Assembly (NCBI RefSeq): GCF_900239945.1
Contig: NZ_LT993738.1
Location: forward strand, 186,001-250,000
Reading direction: 5' to 3'
Length of the DNA: 64,000 nucleotides
DNA from: Chlamydia serpentis
GTDB taxonomy: Bacteria; Chlamydiota; Chlamydiia; Chlamydiales; Chlamydiaceae
In this document: piece after piece, positions 17,711-26,530 of the stretch
Layout: each line of letters starts with the position of its first letter
Numbering within the stretch: the first letter of the stretch is position 1
Notes under the pieces: model-generated
Database searches by the model: none
Told to the model about the DNA's origin: nothing
Seen by the model: the letters and a program-made list of their open reading frames with translations, nothing else
Position numbers and translations under genes: made by a program

Positions 17711-19003
17711 ATGCTTCGAAAACTTTTCCAGTTTTCTAAAAAAAAAACAAATCAGAAGCAACGCCTTCGAAGCAACGGACTTGTGCAAGCCCTTATCCAA
17801 TCAATAAAGGTTTTATTAAATAATGAAGCCTCCAAAGAAGCCTGCGTTTTAAGCTATTATGGGTTGCTTACCTGTATTCCTATTTTAGTCTTTTTCTTAA
17901 GGCTTTCCCAACACTTATTTACAAATTTGAACTGGAAAGAATGGTTAATTATCAAGTTTCCAGATTATAAAAAGCCAATCTCCGCCATTATCGAAGCTGC
18001 ATATCATGCTACTGAACATAACATAGGGCTAGTGCTTGTAGGAAGTTTCTTTGTTTTTTGCTGGGCAGGTATTTTAATGCTCTTATCTCTAGAAGACGGA
18101 TTAAATAAAATCTTTCGTACTAGCTGTACTCCAATATCTTTAAGGAGATTAGTTGCTTATTTTATCATTACTCTAATCAGTCCTATGATTTTTATTATTG
18201 TCTGTGGAGCTTGGATTTATATCACACAGATCATGCCTATCCAATACGCTAAGTTATTTTCTCTCAGTCATTCAATGTCAGCGTTATATTTCATGTCAAA
18301 GCTTACCCCCTATTTTTTAATCTATCTGGCTCTGTTTTGCTGTTACGCTTTTCTTCCGCGTGTTGCAGTTCAAAAAACAGCAGCTATTATTTCTACATTA
18401 ATCATAGGCTCGATGTGGATAATCTTTCAAAAAGCCTTCTTCAGCCTTCAAGTTTCTCTGTTTAACTATAGTTTCACTTATGGAGCCCTTGTTGCTCTTC
18501 CTTCATTTCTTCTACTTCTCTATCTCTATGCTATCATCTATTTGTTTGGAGGATCTCTGACTTTTATTATCCAAAATCGTGGGTGTACTTTTTTATTTCT
18601 AGGAAATAAAATCTTGCCTAGCTGTTATCTACAGTTAATTACATCGACTTATATTCTTGCTTTAGTCACACGCCAGTTTAATGAAGAGCTTCCGGCTTTA
18701 ACCGCGCAATTCATTGCTAAGCAATCAAAGGTTCCTATTGGAGAGGTCTCGCAATGTCTAGACATACTAGAGAAAGAAGGATTTATCTTTCCTCACAATA
18801 ACGGTTACCAACCTGTTTTTAATTTCTCAGAATTTACAATTCAAGATATTGCAGATCGACTCTTACACCGTGAGATTTTTACAAAATTTAATCCCAATAT
18901 GGGAATCACTTTTATAGAAAGTAATTTCCAAAAGATGTTTAACCAGGTTTCTAAAAATAAAGACAACCTAACCCTTACCGAGATTGCTAGGCGACTTAAA
19001 TGA
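17711..19003 (+). CDS. YihY/BrkB-family inner membrane protein
   Basis: A 430-residue multispan protein. Residues about 25-275 match the YihY/BrkB family: the early LSYYGLLTCIPILVFFLRL segment, then five or six membrane helices. The C-terminal 130 residues are soluble and include a winged-helix-like stretch with IAKQSKVPIGEVSQCLDILEKEG. The family was once called ribonuclease BN in error; its true function is unknown, with export or flippase roles proposed. The gene overlaps the next one by 4 bp (ATGA), so a joint role with the large envelope protein is likely. Confidence 0.88.
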   Translation: MLRKLFQFSKKKTNQKQRLRSNGLVQALIQSIKVLLNNEASKEACVLSYYGLLTCIPILVFFLRLSQHLFTNLNWKEWLIIKFPDYKKPISAIIEAAYHATEHNIGLVLVGSFFVFCWAGILMLLSLEDGLNKIFRTSCTPISLRRLVAYFIITLISPMIFIIVCGAWIYITQIMPIQYAKLFSLSHSMSALYFMSKLTPYFLIYLALFCCYAFLPRVAVQKTAAIISTLIIGSMWIIFQKAFFSLQVSLFNYSFTYGALVALPSFLLLLYLYAIIYLFGGSLTFIIQNRGCTFLFLGNKILPSCYLQLITSTYILALVTRQFNEELPALTAQFIAKQSKVPIGEVSQCLDILEKEGFIFPHNNGYQPVFNFSEFTIQDIADRLLHREIFTKFNPNMGITFIESNFQKMFNQVSKNKDNLTLTEIARRLK

Positions 19004-22000
19004 AACAAAGATCATGGTTTAAAGTTTCAGGAATCTATTTAGGGACTAGTATCTTCTTGATATTCTTGCTATTCCTACCTAAACTACTTTCAACAGGATC
19101 TGGAAAATATCTCCTATTTTCACTTATTCATAAAGAATCAGGTCTTTCTTGTTCTGCTCAAGAACTTCATATTTCCTGGTTTGGGCCACAAACTGCAAAA
19201 AAAATAAAGCTTATCGGTGAAGCTGATAATGAAGTTTTTTCTGCAGAAAAGCTTCAACTCGATGGATCTCTATTACGTCTTTTAATCTATAAAAAGCCTA
19301 TAGGGATTACTTTATCAGGATGGTCCCTAAAAATTAATGAACCAGCCTCGATAGATCATCCCTCTGTGAGTCATTTAGATCCTGGATCTTTACTTAGTTA
19401 TTTAAATACTTCTAAAATTCTTTGTGAGCATGGTTCGATTAATATGAAGACGGTCTCGGGATCTTGGCTGTCGGTATCGGGTTTTTACTTAGAAAGGTCA
19501 ACAAAGAAGTTCATGACTAAGTGTGTCGTAAGCGAAGATCAGCAGTCTGGAACTATCTTTATAGAGAGTATATTTTCTCCTACAAGTATCTCTGCACAAT
19601 TTTCTTCTGTGCCTATTGCTTTCTTTAAAATTTTTATAGCATCTCCATTTTGGGATCATCTCTTGTCTTATGAAGATATAGTAAACTTATCAGCAGAGGC
19701 AGCGCATACTAATGATGGTAAGATATCTATGACAGCTTCTTGTCAAGGAAATCAAATCCAATGCAAACTTCAAGGTCATGTATATAAATCGGTATTCTAT
19801 ATTATAGAAGGAAGCTCTTCGTTCATAGAGCTTAAACCTGAATTGGCATCTGCTCTCTGTAACCTCATGATTCCATTGTCGACACCAATCAGTAGCAAGC
19901 AAATTCATGCTACTGTGTCACATGCAAAAATTCCTTTAGATATAAGTAAATGGAAACAGATTGAAATTACTTCTCAAGCGCAGCTTCCTCAGATTTCAAT
20001 ATACCCAGAAGATCCTAACCTAGCTTTACAACTGCGTGACACTCAACTAGGTATTAAAAAGACTGAAAAATTCTCAGATATTCGCTATGCCTCGTCGACA
20101 GTTTTAGGTGGTGCTGCTCCTTCTCATCTTAATGGTTTAATACGGATAGACAGTAAAAAGAAGCTTACTAAATTTCGTCTACAGCAAGCACAACTTCCCC
20201 ATACCTATTTAAGAGCTATTTTCCCTAAGCCTTTTATTATAAATACTCCCCTAGATGTTCCCTACTACTCATTAAACATAGAAGGAACATATAAAAATGC
20301 CCATTTAGATGCAGACGTTATTCTGGATAATCCGTTACTAAAATTAACTTGTTCAGCATCTGGCGCGTGGAAGAATTTTCTCTTTAAAGGAGAGGGAACG
20401 TATCACTTTAATAAAAAATGGCAAAAAATACTTTCTCCTCATTTTTCTTCCGCTGAAGCTACATTCTCGGGAAGAGCACAAATTACAGAAATGAATCTAT
20501 TTTTTCCCAAATTTTCTGGTAAAATTACCGCAGGAGAAAATGAATTTTTCATTCATGCAAAATTTGGATCCCCTCGTGAACCTATAAAGCCTGAAACCAC
20601 ATCTATTCTAGTTCACGGACATTTTTCGTCACTTCCGCTGAGCCTTATCTCCAATCATTTTTCTCCCTTTCAACTGAAAGACTTGAACTTTTCCTTCCAT
20701 ACGGATGGAGCAAAGTTTATAACTAAGGGAAATTTGCAAGCTCTTATTGATAATCCAGATTACCCAAATCTAAATCACACACGTATTTTAGTTCCTGAAA
20801 TTCTTATTACTCCTGAAGAATTTTCTTCTCCCTCTTTGGAAGACCTGACAGTCCAATGCTCTGGAGAGATCTTTTCTCTACCTTTGGACTCAATTACAAA
20901 GATCTATGGGAAAAAAGTTCTGCTTTCTCCTTACTTTGGCTCATCCGGAGATATCAAATTTGAGTTAAATTATAACCCTAAAGATCTAGAACAACTCAAG
21001 TTAAATTCAAACTTTAAATCAGACGCTCTCTTAGCAGAACTGAATTTGATCATGGATTCCTCTATGAAGTTATCCTCTGGAAGCCAAGGGATTCTTCAAT
21101 GGGAGGTAACTCCTGAACGTTATGCAAGTTTCTTTAAAAATGCATCGTGCTTGCCTACATGCCTGCTTCATAGAACTGCAAGCTTACGTCTAGATGTATC
21201 GAAACTCTCATGTCCAGATCAAACAAAGGGCCTTTCTTGCCTAACACTTTTGGTTGCAGGAGGACTTGAAGGCTCTCTAGCTACAACACCATTAATTTTC
21301 TATGATAATGTGTCTAAAGAGACTTTTATTATTAATGACTTTCAAGGTTCTTTACAAGCCGATAATTTAGATTCTAAAATAGAATACAAGCTCAACGGCT
21401 CCTGTCTAGCCCCTAGGCAGGACTCAAAGGCTCCTGCAGAATTTTCTTTAGAAGGAAGAGTGAACCACTTATTCTCTCCAGAATCAAGGCAGTTTAAACA
21501 AACTGCACACTGGATTCACATTCCTTCTTCCTTTATTGCTGGAATTATGCCAATGTCACTAGGATTGAAAGCTCAAATATGTTCTCTTGCTGGCCCTAGA
21601 ATTAACGTATCCATTAAGAATGAGCTTGACATTGGTGAAGGATCAATTGACATTATGGTAGATTCTGAGAACCTTCAAGCTCAAATTCCACTAATCTTAA
21701 AAGAACAATCAATTTTACTTAGAGATAATCTCAAAGCTCATCTTAATATCAATGAAGATGTAAACAAAGCATTTTTACAAGAGTTTAATCCACTCATGGC
21801 AGGAGGAGCCTATTCTCAACATCCAGTGACTTTAGAGATCAATAAACAAAATTTCTATCTTCCTATACGTCCCTACTCTTTTGAAGAATTCCGAATACAA
21901 TCAGCAACTTTGGATATAGGTAAAGTCTCGATAGCAAATACAGGAACTATGTACGCTCTTTTCCGATTTCTAGATATTACTGAGAATAAACAATTTGTAG

Positions 22001-22434
22001 AATCTTGGTTTACTCCTATTTTTTTTTCTGTGCAAAAAGGTTCTATCAACTGTAAGCGCTTCGACGCTCTTATTGACGGTCGAATACGCCTTGCTCTATG
22101 GGGAAAAACTGATATTGCTAATGATCGTCTTTTCATGACTTTAGGCATTGATCCGGAAGTTATTAAGAAGTATTTTCATAACACTTCTTTAAAAACTAAA
22201 GACTTCTTCCTTATCAAAATTCGAGGATCCATTTTGTCTCCTGAAGTCGACTGGTCCTCAGCTTACGCTAGAATTGCTCTACTAAAAAGTTATAGTCTTG
22301 GAAATCCTTTTAGTAGTCTTGCTGATAAACTGTTCTCTTCTCTTGGTGATTCTACGCCTCCACCCACAGTGCATCCTTTCCCATGGGAAAAAAATAATCC
22401 TAATTCTATAGAAAACAAACTTTCTGGAAAGTAG
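19000..22434 (+). CDS. large AsmA/TamB-like envelope protein
   Basis: A 1144-residue protein with an N-terminal membrane anchor (about residues 10-30) and a very long, beta-rich periplasmic part. The opening segment, with SGLSCSAQELHISWFGPQ followed by a layer of strand repeats, and the C-terminal block (IANTGTMYALFRFLDI, then MTLGIDPEVIKKYF and ILSPEVDW) resemble AsmA/TamB/YhdP-type proteins. These are thought to bridge inner and outer membranes for lipid or protein transfer. The family link is by general pattern. It is translationally coupled to the YihY-like gene. No frameshift is visible along its length. Confidence 0.75.
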   Translation: MKQRSWFKVSGIYLGTSIFLIFLLFLPKLLSTGSGKYLLFSLIHKESGLSCSAQELHISWFGPQTAKKIKLIGEADNEVFSAEKLQLDGSLLRLLIYKKPIGITLSGWSLKINEPASIDHPSVSHLDPGSLLSYLNTSKILCEHGSINMKTVSGSWLSVSGFYLERSTKKFMTKCVVSEDQQSGTIFIESIFSPTSISAQFSSVPIAFFKIFIASPFWDHLLSYEDIVNLSAEAAHTNDGKISMTASCQGNQIQCKLQGHVYKSVFYIIEGSSSFIELKPELASALCNLMIPLSTPISSKQIHATVSHAKIPLDISKWKQIEITSQAQLPQISIYPEDPNLALQLRDTQLGIKKTEKFSDIRYASSTVLGGAAPSHLNGLIRIDSKKKLTKFRLQQAQLPHTYLRAIFPKPFIINTPLDVPYYSLNIEGTYKNAHLDADVILDNPLLKLTCSASGAWKNFLFKGEGTYHFNKKWQKILSPHFSSAEATFSGRAQITEMNLFFPKFSGKITAGENEFFIHAKFGSPREPIKPETTSILVHGHFSSLPLSLISNHFSPFQLKDLNFSFHTDGAKFITKGNLQALIDNPDYPNLNHTRILVPEILITPEEFSSPSLEDLTVQCSGEIFSLPLDSITKIYGKKVLLSPYFGSSGDIKFELNYNPKDLEQLKLNSNFKSDALLAELNLIMDSSMKLSSGSQGILQWEVTPERYASFFKNASCLPTCLLHRTASLRLDVSKLSCPDQTKGLSCLTLLVAGGLEGSLATTPLIFYDNVSKETFIINDFQGSLQADNLDSKIEYKLNGSCLAPRQDSKAPAEFSLEGRVNHLFSPESRQFKQTAHWIHIPSSFIAGIMPMSLGLKAQICSLAGPRINVSIKNELDIGEGSIDIMVDSENLQAQIPLILKEQSILLRDNLKAHLNINEDVNKAFLQEFNPLMAGGAYSQHPVTLEINKQNFYLPIRPYSFEEFRIQSATLDIGKVSIANTGTMYALFRFLDITENKQFVESWFTPIFFSVQKGSINCKRFDALIDGRIRLALWGKTDIANDRLFMTLGIDPEVIKKYFHNTSLKTKDFFLIKIRGSILSPEVDWSSAYARIALLKSYSLGNPFSSLADKLFSSLGDSTPPPTVHPFPWEKNNPNSIENKLSGK

Positions 22435-22567
22435 TGCTGTGGGCTGCTGATCACTTCTACTAAAAGAATCGATTCTAAATATGTCTGAAAAGCTTAACAT
22501 TTAGATTTTTAAGAAATATAAATGTATGTATAATGCATGTAATATTTACATCGATTCTAAATATAGT
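22435..22567. promoter_or_regulatory. leader upstream of the 23-bp array, with candidate promoter
   Basis: This segment carries a perfect TATAAT at 22529-22534, a plausible -10 element; no good -35 is visible. The 15-mer ATCGATTCTAAATAT occurs twice (22468-22482 and 22550-22564), and AGAATCGATTCT at 22465-22476 is a perfect palindrome. The second 15-mer is preceded by TTTACATC and followed by AGTAGGGG, a degenerate form of the array unit, so the array may have grown from it. Confidence 0.45.
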
Positions 22568-22924
22568 AGGGGTTTTTTACATCTCTAGATAGGGGTTTTT
22601 TACATCTCTAGATAGGGGTTTTTTACATCTCTAGATAGGGGTTTTTTACATCTCTAGATAGGGGTTTTTTACATCTCTAGATAGGGGTTTTTTACATCTC
22701 TAGATAGGGGTTTTTTACATCTCTAGATAGGGGTTTTTTACATCTCTAGATAGGGGTTTTTTACATCTCTAGATAGGGGTTTTTTACATCTCTAGATAGG
22801 GGTTTTTTACCATCTCTAGATAGGGGTTTTTTACATCTCTAGATAGGGGTTTTTTACATCTCTAGATAGGGGTTTTTTACATCTCTAGATAGGGGTTTTT
22901 TACATCTCTAGATAGGGGTTTTTT
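22568..22924 (+). repeat. 23-bp tandem array ending at a start codon
   Basis: Fifteen full units plus an 11-bp partial unit lie head to tail. The unit is AGGGGTTTTTT followed by ACATCTCTAGAT (23 bp). All full units are identical except the eleventh (22798-22821), which has one extra C. The final partial unit, AGGGGTTTTTT at 22914-22924, is followed directly by the ATG of the next gene at 22925, where other units read ACATC. Each unit carries a ribosome-binding-like AGGGG and a TAG stop. Because 23 is not a multiple of three, upstream translation would change frame in every unit. Copy number and array position suggest control of that gene's expression, which is an inference. Confidence 0.97.
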
Positions 22925-23920
22925 ATGGCAAATTCATGCGCTTACGCAAAATGTTATTCTAGTTGGCAAGCTTCTCTTATGAGGAGTTTAGACTCTTATT
23001 TCGCTTGCTCTACTAGGGTGAGACAAAGAATTGTTCTGGTAGATCCTAATGGCCTTGCTTTCGTTAAAGAAGAAAAATTTAAGATTTCTACATTAGAAAA
23101 AATCTTAAAGATTATGTCCTTTATTATCTTCTTCCCTCTTGTCATAGTTGCCCTAGCCATACGCAATTTCTTACATAAAAAATTGGATAGATTTTCTATC
23201 AAATGCCTTTATCTACCAACAGAAATGACTAGAGAAGAAGAGCTTATCTTTGCTGCCAATCCTCAATTAGTTAAAGAAGCTGTCTTAACTGCAGTTCCTT
23301 TATTTTATTATACTCCGAAGAAATATCAGCTTATAAAATTCGAAGCTCTTGAAGGACAGGCTCCTAAAATTACTTTCTCTATAAATATAGAGTTGCTCTT
23401 AGAAGACTTGGATCTGCAATCTCTTAATTGGCCAACAAAGTATCTATACGATGACTTAGACTTTACAGGTCATCCAGAGGAGGAGGCCCTAATTAATAAG
23501 ATTCGTGCAATTGAAGGAAAAGATAGCGAGGAGATGAGTCTAGAAAGCAAAAAACTCTTGGTGCTACATTTCCTAGAATGTATCTGCACCCAGCACCCCA
23601 CTCTTAACGAAGAAGATGAAGGTACTGTACATATACGGTTGCCTTTTACATATCATGAACATGGATATAAGACACCCATTAATGTATGTAGATACAAGAA
23701 AACCATATGGTATAAGATCTTCTTTTGGCAGACGGGCTCTGCTTTCAGAAACTCACCTGGATCACTCGTGTATGATAGACTTGTAAAGTTAGGGGTGTTT
23801 ACGGCAAATAATTATTGTTCACTCGTTCGTACTCAATATATATCCGCTAGTGCACCATTCCGTGCCCTGTTTGAGGCTGACCCAATATCTATGTTAAAAT
23901 TAGCAGGTTTTCTTTTCTAA
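22925..23920 (+). CDS. LDSYF-family membrane protein behind the tandem array
   Basis: A 331-residue protein. It shares with its paralogues the N-terminal layout: LDSYF (residues 21-25), a basic and hydrophobic 30-residue strand region, KISTLEKILKIMSFIIFFP, and a membrane segment ending LAIRNFLHKKL (about residues 58-85). A middle block contains EEELIFAANPQLVKEA and YTPKKYQLIKFEA, and the C-terminal part has IWYKIFFW. The closest layout in the window is the gene at 38015. Its ATG sits directly on the end of the 23-bp array, and AGGGG of the last unit is its only ribosome-binding candidate. Function is unknown; a membrane-anchored secreted protein is possible. Confidence 0.75.
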   Translation: MANSCAYAKCYSSWQASLMRSLDSYFACSTRVRQRIVLVDPNGLAFVKEEKFKISTLEKILKIMSFIIFFPLVIVALAIRNFLHKKLDRFSIKCLYLPTEMTREEELIFAANPQLVKEAVLTAVPLFYYTPKKYQLIKFEALEGQAPKITFSINIELLLEDLDLQSLNWPTKYLYDDLDFTGHPEEEALINKIRAIEGKDSEEMSLESKKLLVLHFLECICTQHPTLNEEDEGTVHIRLPFTYHEHGYKTPINVCRYKKTIWYKIFFWQTGSAFRNSPGSLVYDRLVKLGVFTANNYCSLVRTQYISASAPFRALFEADPISMLKLAGFLF

Positions 23921-24455
23921 AATTAAATATCCTAACAACTACTTGGAATTTTAATTATATATTCCGATTTCAATTAAAGTCAGGGACTGTATTTTTTTTC
24001 CTTGCAATAAGGCATCTTATAGTCCCTAGAAAATAACTACTAGAAAATTAAGAGTTGGACAGAAGTTTGTTGTCTAGAAGACTTTTAAATCTTCAGAGTT
24101 CTAGTAAAGGAAGTCTCTAGGCTATACTCTCAAAAATATCAGGAAAGGTTTACTTATTGATCCTGCCTTATTGGTTTCTATCGAAAGCTGTATCCTCTTC
24201 GCATTCCTGATATTTTAGGGTAAGCACTTTCCTGTTTTTTAGAGGTCGATGGCTTTAAATTTTGAACCACTTTTCTGACCGCGCTTTTAACTTCAGTTAG
24301 CATCTCACTGGGTTTAGGGAGGCATGGCTCAAAGTAATACAGACAATGCAGGAGTAGTCGAATAAAAATAATATAAAAAATATTATTCGTGTTTTTTAAT
24401 TAATTATTTTTATAAAAATAAAAATTAGTTAATTAATTATTTAGGATCATAACTC
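23921..24455. other. intergenic region with an inverted repeat and a short minus-strand frame
   Basis: About 535 bp with no long gene. AAAATATCAGG near 24134 and CCTGATATTTT near 24207 form an inverted repeat about 70 bp apart. A 41-codon minus-strand frame is listed separately. The final 90 bp before 24456 are extremely AT-rich and probably carry the promoter of the coiled-coil gene. Confidence 0.4.
24178..24303 (-). CDS. possible short protein or gene remnant (41 aa)
   Basis: The minus strand encodes a 41-residue basic peptide beginning MLTEVKSAVRKVVQNLK and ending in GMRRGYSFR before TAG. The frame remains open for about 30 further codons upstream and there encodes a hydrophobic stretch (IFYIIFIRLLLHCLYYF), but without an ATG. 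The composition looks like real protein, with a membrane segment and a basic tail. It could be a small gene with an unusual start, or what is left of a larger one. Confidence 0.25.
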   Translation of the reverse strand: MLTEVKSAVRKVVQNLKPSTSKKQESAYPKISGMRRGYSFR

Positions 24456-25814
24456 ATGAGAAAAAGCCACTCTTTAGATCAAACCTCAACAAAAAAAGAA
24501 GTTATTTCTAAAGCTATTCAGAAAATTATTAAAATTATGGAAGCAACAGAACCTCCTCTATCCTTAGAAAATTCAAATTCAGAAATTACAGGGATATTAG
24601 AAGAGATCAGAGAAATTAAACAAACGCTTTCAAAACAAGCTGAAGGGCTCCAGATGCTTGAAAAATATTGTTCTCAAGAAACACTCTCTGATCTTCAGGA
24701 TAATGCATCATCACTAAAGCTTTCAATCAACAGTGTGATAGAAGAGCTTGGTTCTTTGAAACATCTTGTAGAAGAAAGCATAGAAGAATCCTTAGGTCAG
24801 CATGACCAACTCATCCAATCTGTACTTATTGAAGTCTCAGATAAATTTCTTTCTTCTATAGGAGGGACTCTTTCTGGAAAACTTGATATGAGTAATAATA
24901 AGATTCAAGGACTTCTAACTCAAGAAAATCCTGAAGAATCTGATGCGGCTTCTGTGGGGTATGTACAAAGGTTGTTCCAACCATGCAATACGAGAATCGG
25001 CGAAATTTATGAGAAAGTATCTCTTCATGATACCAATATCTCTTCATTGCAGTTCCATATGATGTCAGTAGCCGGAGGTAAATTCCGAGGTCATATTGAT
25101 ATGAACGGGTATCGTATTTTAGGAGTCGGTGATCCTAAAAATGGAGAAGATGCAGTTTCTAAGGACTACCTAGAGCGCTATGTTAGTTCTCAACTCTCTT
25201 CAGAAAAGACTGAGGAAAAATTACCTAAAAAAATGAATACAGGAAAACTTCTCTATTCTCAGGGACTTAGTCCTAAATTAGAAAGCCCTCTACCTCTAGG
25301 ACTTCTTACTTCTGGAATCCTTGGATTTACTTGGAAAAGCACAAGTAAATCGAGTGATGGTAGTTTTCCTTTTACTGCGCTTAGACATAAGGAAACAGAA
25401 TCTGATACTGAGTGTTTCCGTATTACATCAACAACACTATCAGGAAATCAATCAGGAACCTATAAATGGTCCTTGTCTTTAAAAGCTTTGGTCCCTGCTA
25501 TTTTTAACCTCAAAAATCCTGAAGTTCTGCTTTCAGTTATGTACTATTACGAAGATTGGATTCCTATCGATAATATTTTGAATATGTCCCAACCAATTAC
25601 GTTACCCCTTGCTTTAATAGGACAAACTATGCTGGGAGGACACAAATATGACATTTTAGAACTCGCTCCACATCAAACAAACGAGACTTTATTAATTAGC
25701 CCTAACTGTTCTGGATTCTCTTTACAATTAAAAAATACTCAACAATTTGAAAATACTCCAATTGATTTTTATGTAGTCCACGCTGCTCACTCCTGTTACT
25801 GGTTAGGATTCTAA
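24456..25814 (+). CDS. coiled-coil protein with phage tail-fibre-like repeats
   Basis: A 452-residue protein. Residues about 10-120 are predominantly helical with coiled-coil character. Two copies of a phage tail-fibre-like motif follow: GGTLSGKLDMSNNKIQGL, then a DAASVGYVQ segment (about residues 136-170), and AGGKFRGHIDMNGYRILGV, then a DAVSKDYLE segment (about 206-245). In phage fibres this motif (G-x-L-x-M-x-x-N-x-I-x-x-L, then DAxxKxYVD) supports trimeric assembly. The C-terminal 200 residues are beta-rich and could be a knob or head domain. Without other phage genes nearby, a surface or secreted trimeric protein is more likely than a prophage remnant. Its function is unknown. A strong bidirectional terminator follows. 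Confidence 0.75.
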   Translation: MRKSHSLDQTSTKKEVISKAIQKIIKIMEATEPPLSLENSNSEITGILEEIREIKQTLSKQAEGLQMLEKYCSQETLSDLQDNASSLKLSINSVIEELGSLKHLVEESIEESLGQHDQLIQSVLIEVSDKFLSSIGGTLSGKLDMSNNKIQGLLTQENPEESDAASVGYVQRLFQPCNTRIGEIYEKVSLHDTNISSLQFHMMSVAGGKFRGHIDMNGYRILGVGDPKNGEDAVSKDYLERYVSSQLSSEKTEEKLPKKMNTGKLLYSQGLSPKLESPLPLGLLTSGILGFTWKSTSKSSDGSFPFTALRHKETESDTECFRITSTTLSGNQSGTYKWSLSLKALVPAIFNLKNPEVLLSVMYYYEDWIPIDNILNMSQPITLPLALIGQTMLGGHKYDILELAPHQTNETLLISPNCSGFSLQLKNTQQFENTPIDFYVVHAAHSCYWLGF

Positions 25815-25820
25815 ATAACC

Positions 25821-25847
25821 ACTACAGCTGCTTTTAGCAGCTGTAGT
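25821..25847. terminator. bidirectional terminator between convergent genes
   Basis: ACTACAGCTGC (25821-25831) and GCAGCTGTAGT (25837-25847) form a perfect 11-bp stem with a TTTTA loop. It sits between the converging fibre-like gene and glnQ, touching the glnQ stop codon, so it can end transcripts from both sides. Confidence 0.7.
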
Positions 25848-26530
25848 CAATATTCTTCAGAATGCAAATATTTCGATAACGGATGATCTAAATTTAACTC
25901 TCCATTACGCTTGTCATAGGCACCGGCAATAGTTCCTTGATCTATAAGATAAATACGATCCAAACAACTATGAACAAATTGCATATCATGGGTTGTTACA
26001 CCAACAGTGAACTTCTGATCACGTAGTGTTTCTAAAAGATGCCTGAATGATGTGGTAGCAAAAGGATCTAAAGCTGATGTTGGTTCATCAAAAAGCAGCG
26101 TACGCTTATCCATGCACAGAGAACGTACAATTGCTACACGTTGTTTTTGGCCTCCAGATAGTTGATCAGGATAACTCTCAGCAACTTCTGCTATCCCAAG
26201 AAAATTTAAAAGCTCAAACGCCTTGTCTCTAGCCTCTTGACTACTGCGACCTTTTATATGAATTTGCGGATGTGTGCAGTTTCCTAAGACTGTCATATGA
26301 GAAAATAACTCGGGTTGTTGAAAAACCAAAGCTGGCGTCTCGCCTTGAATAACAATGTCTCCTTGTATAGGCTTAACTAGCCCCGCAAGAGCACGTAAAA
26401 TTGTGGTTTTCCCTGAACCACTTTTACCAACAAACAGTGTAATATGTCCCTCTTCTAAAGAAAAAGTTACGTCATATAAAACCTTCTTCTGATTAACAGA
26501 ATAAGCTAGATTTTCCACCTTAATTGTCAT
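25847..26530 (-). CDS. glnQ: amino-acid ABC transporter ATP-binding protein
   Basis: A 227-residue ABC ATPase from the ATG at 26530, which has a strong AGGAGG ribosome-binding sequence; a longer frame upstream overlaps glnP and lacks support. It shows Walker A (GKSGSGKTT), Q-loop (VFQQPELF), signature (LSGGQKQRVAI), Walker B (LLFDEPTSALDP) and the H-loop histidine in THDMQF. This is the polar amino-acid uptake subfamily (GlnQ/ArtP/HisP). It overlaps glnP by 11 bp. With ArgR encoded directly upstream, arginine or a related amino acid is the likely substrate despite the gln name. Confidence 0.93.
   Translation of the reverse strand: MTIKVENLAYSVNQKKVLYDVTFSLEEGHITLFVGKSGSGKTTILRALAGLVKPIQGDIVIQGETPALVFQQPELFSHMTVLGNCTHPQIHIKGRSSQEARDKAFELLNFLGIAEVAESYPDQLSGGQKQRVAIVRSLCMDKRTLLFDEPTSALDPFATTSFRHLLETLRDQKFTVGVTTHDMQFVHSCLDRIYLIDQGTIAGAYDKRNGELNLDHPLSKYLHSEEY

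Noticed and set aside
22568-22924. CRISPR array
   Set aside because: Units are directly adjacent with no unique spacers, and no cas genes are present; it is a simple tandem repeat.
24456-25814. Prophage remnant
   Set aside because: Only a fibre-like repeat is present; no integrase, capsid, portal, tail-tube or lysis gene is seen in the window and GC content does not change.
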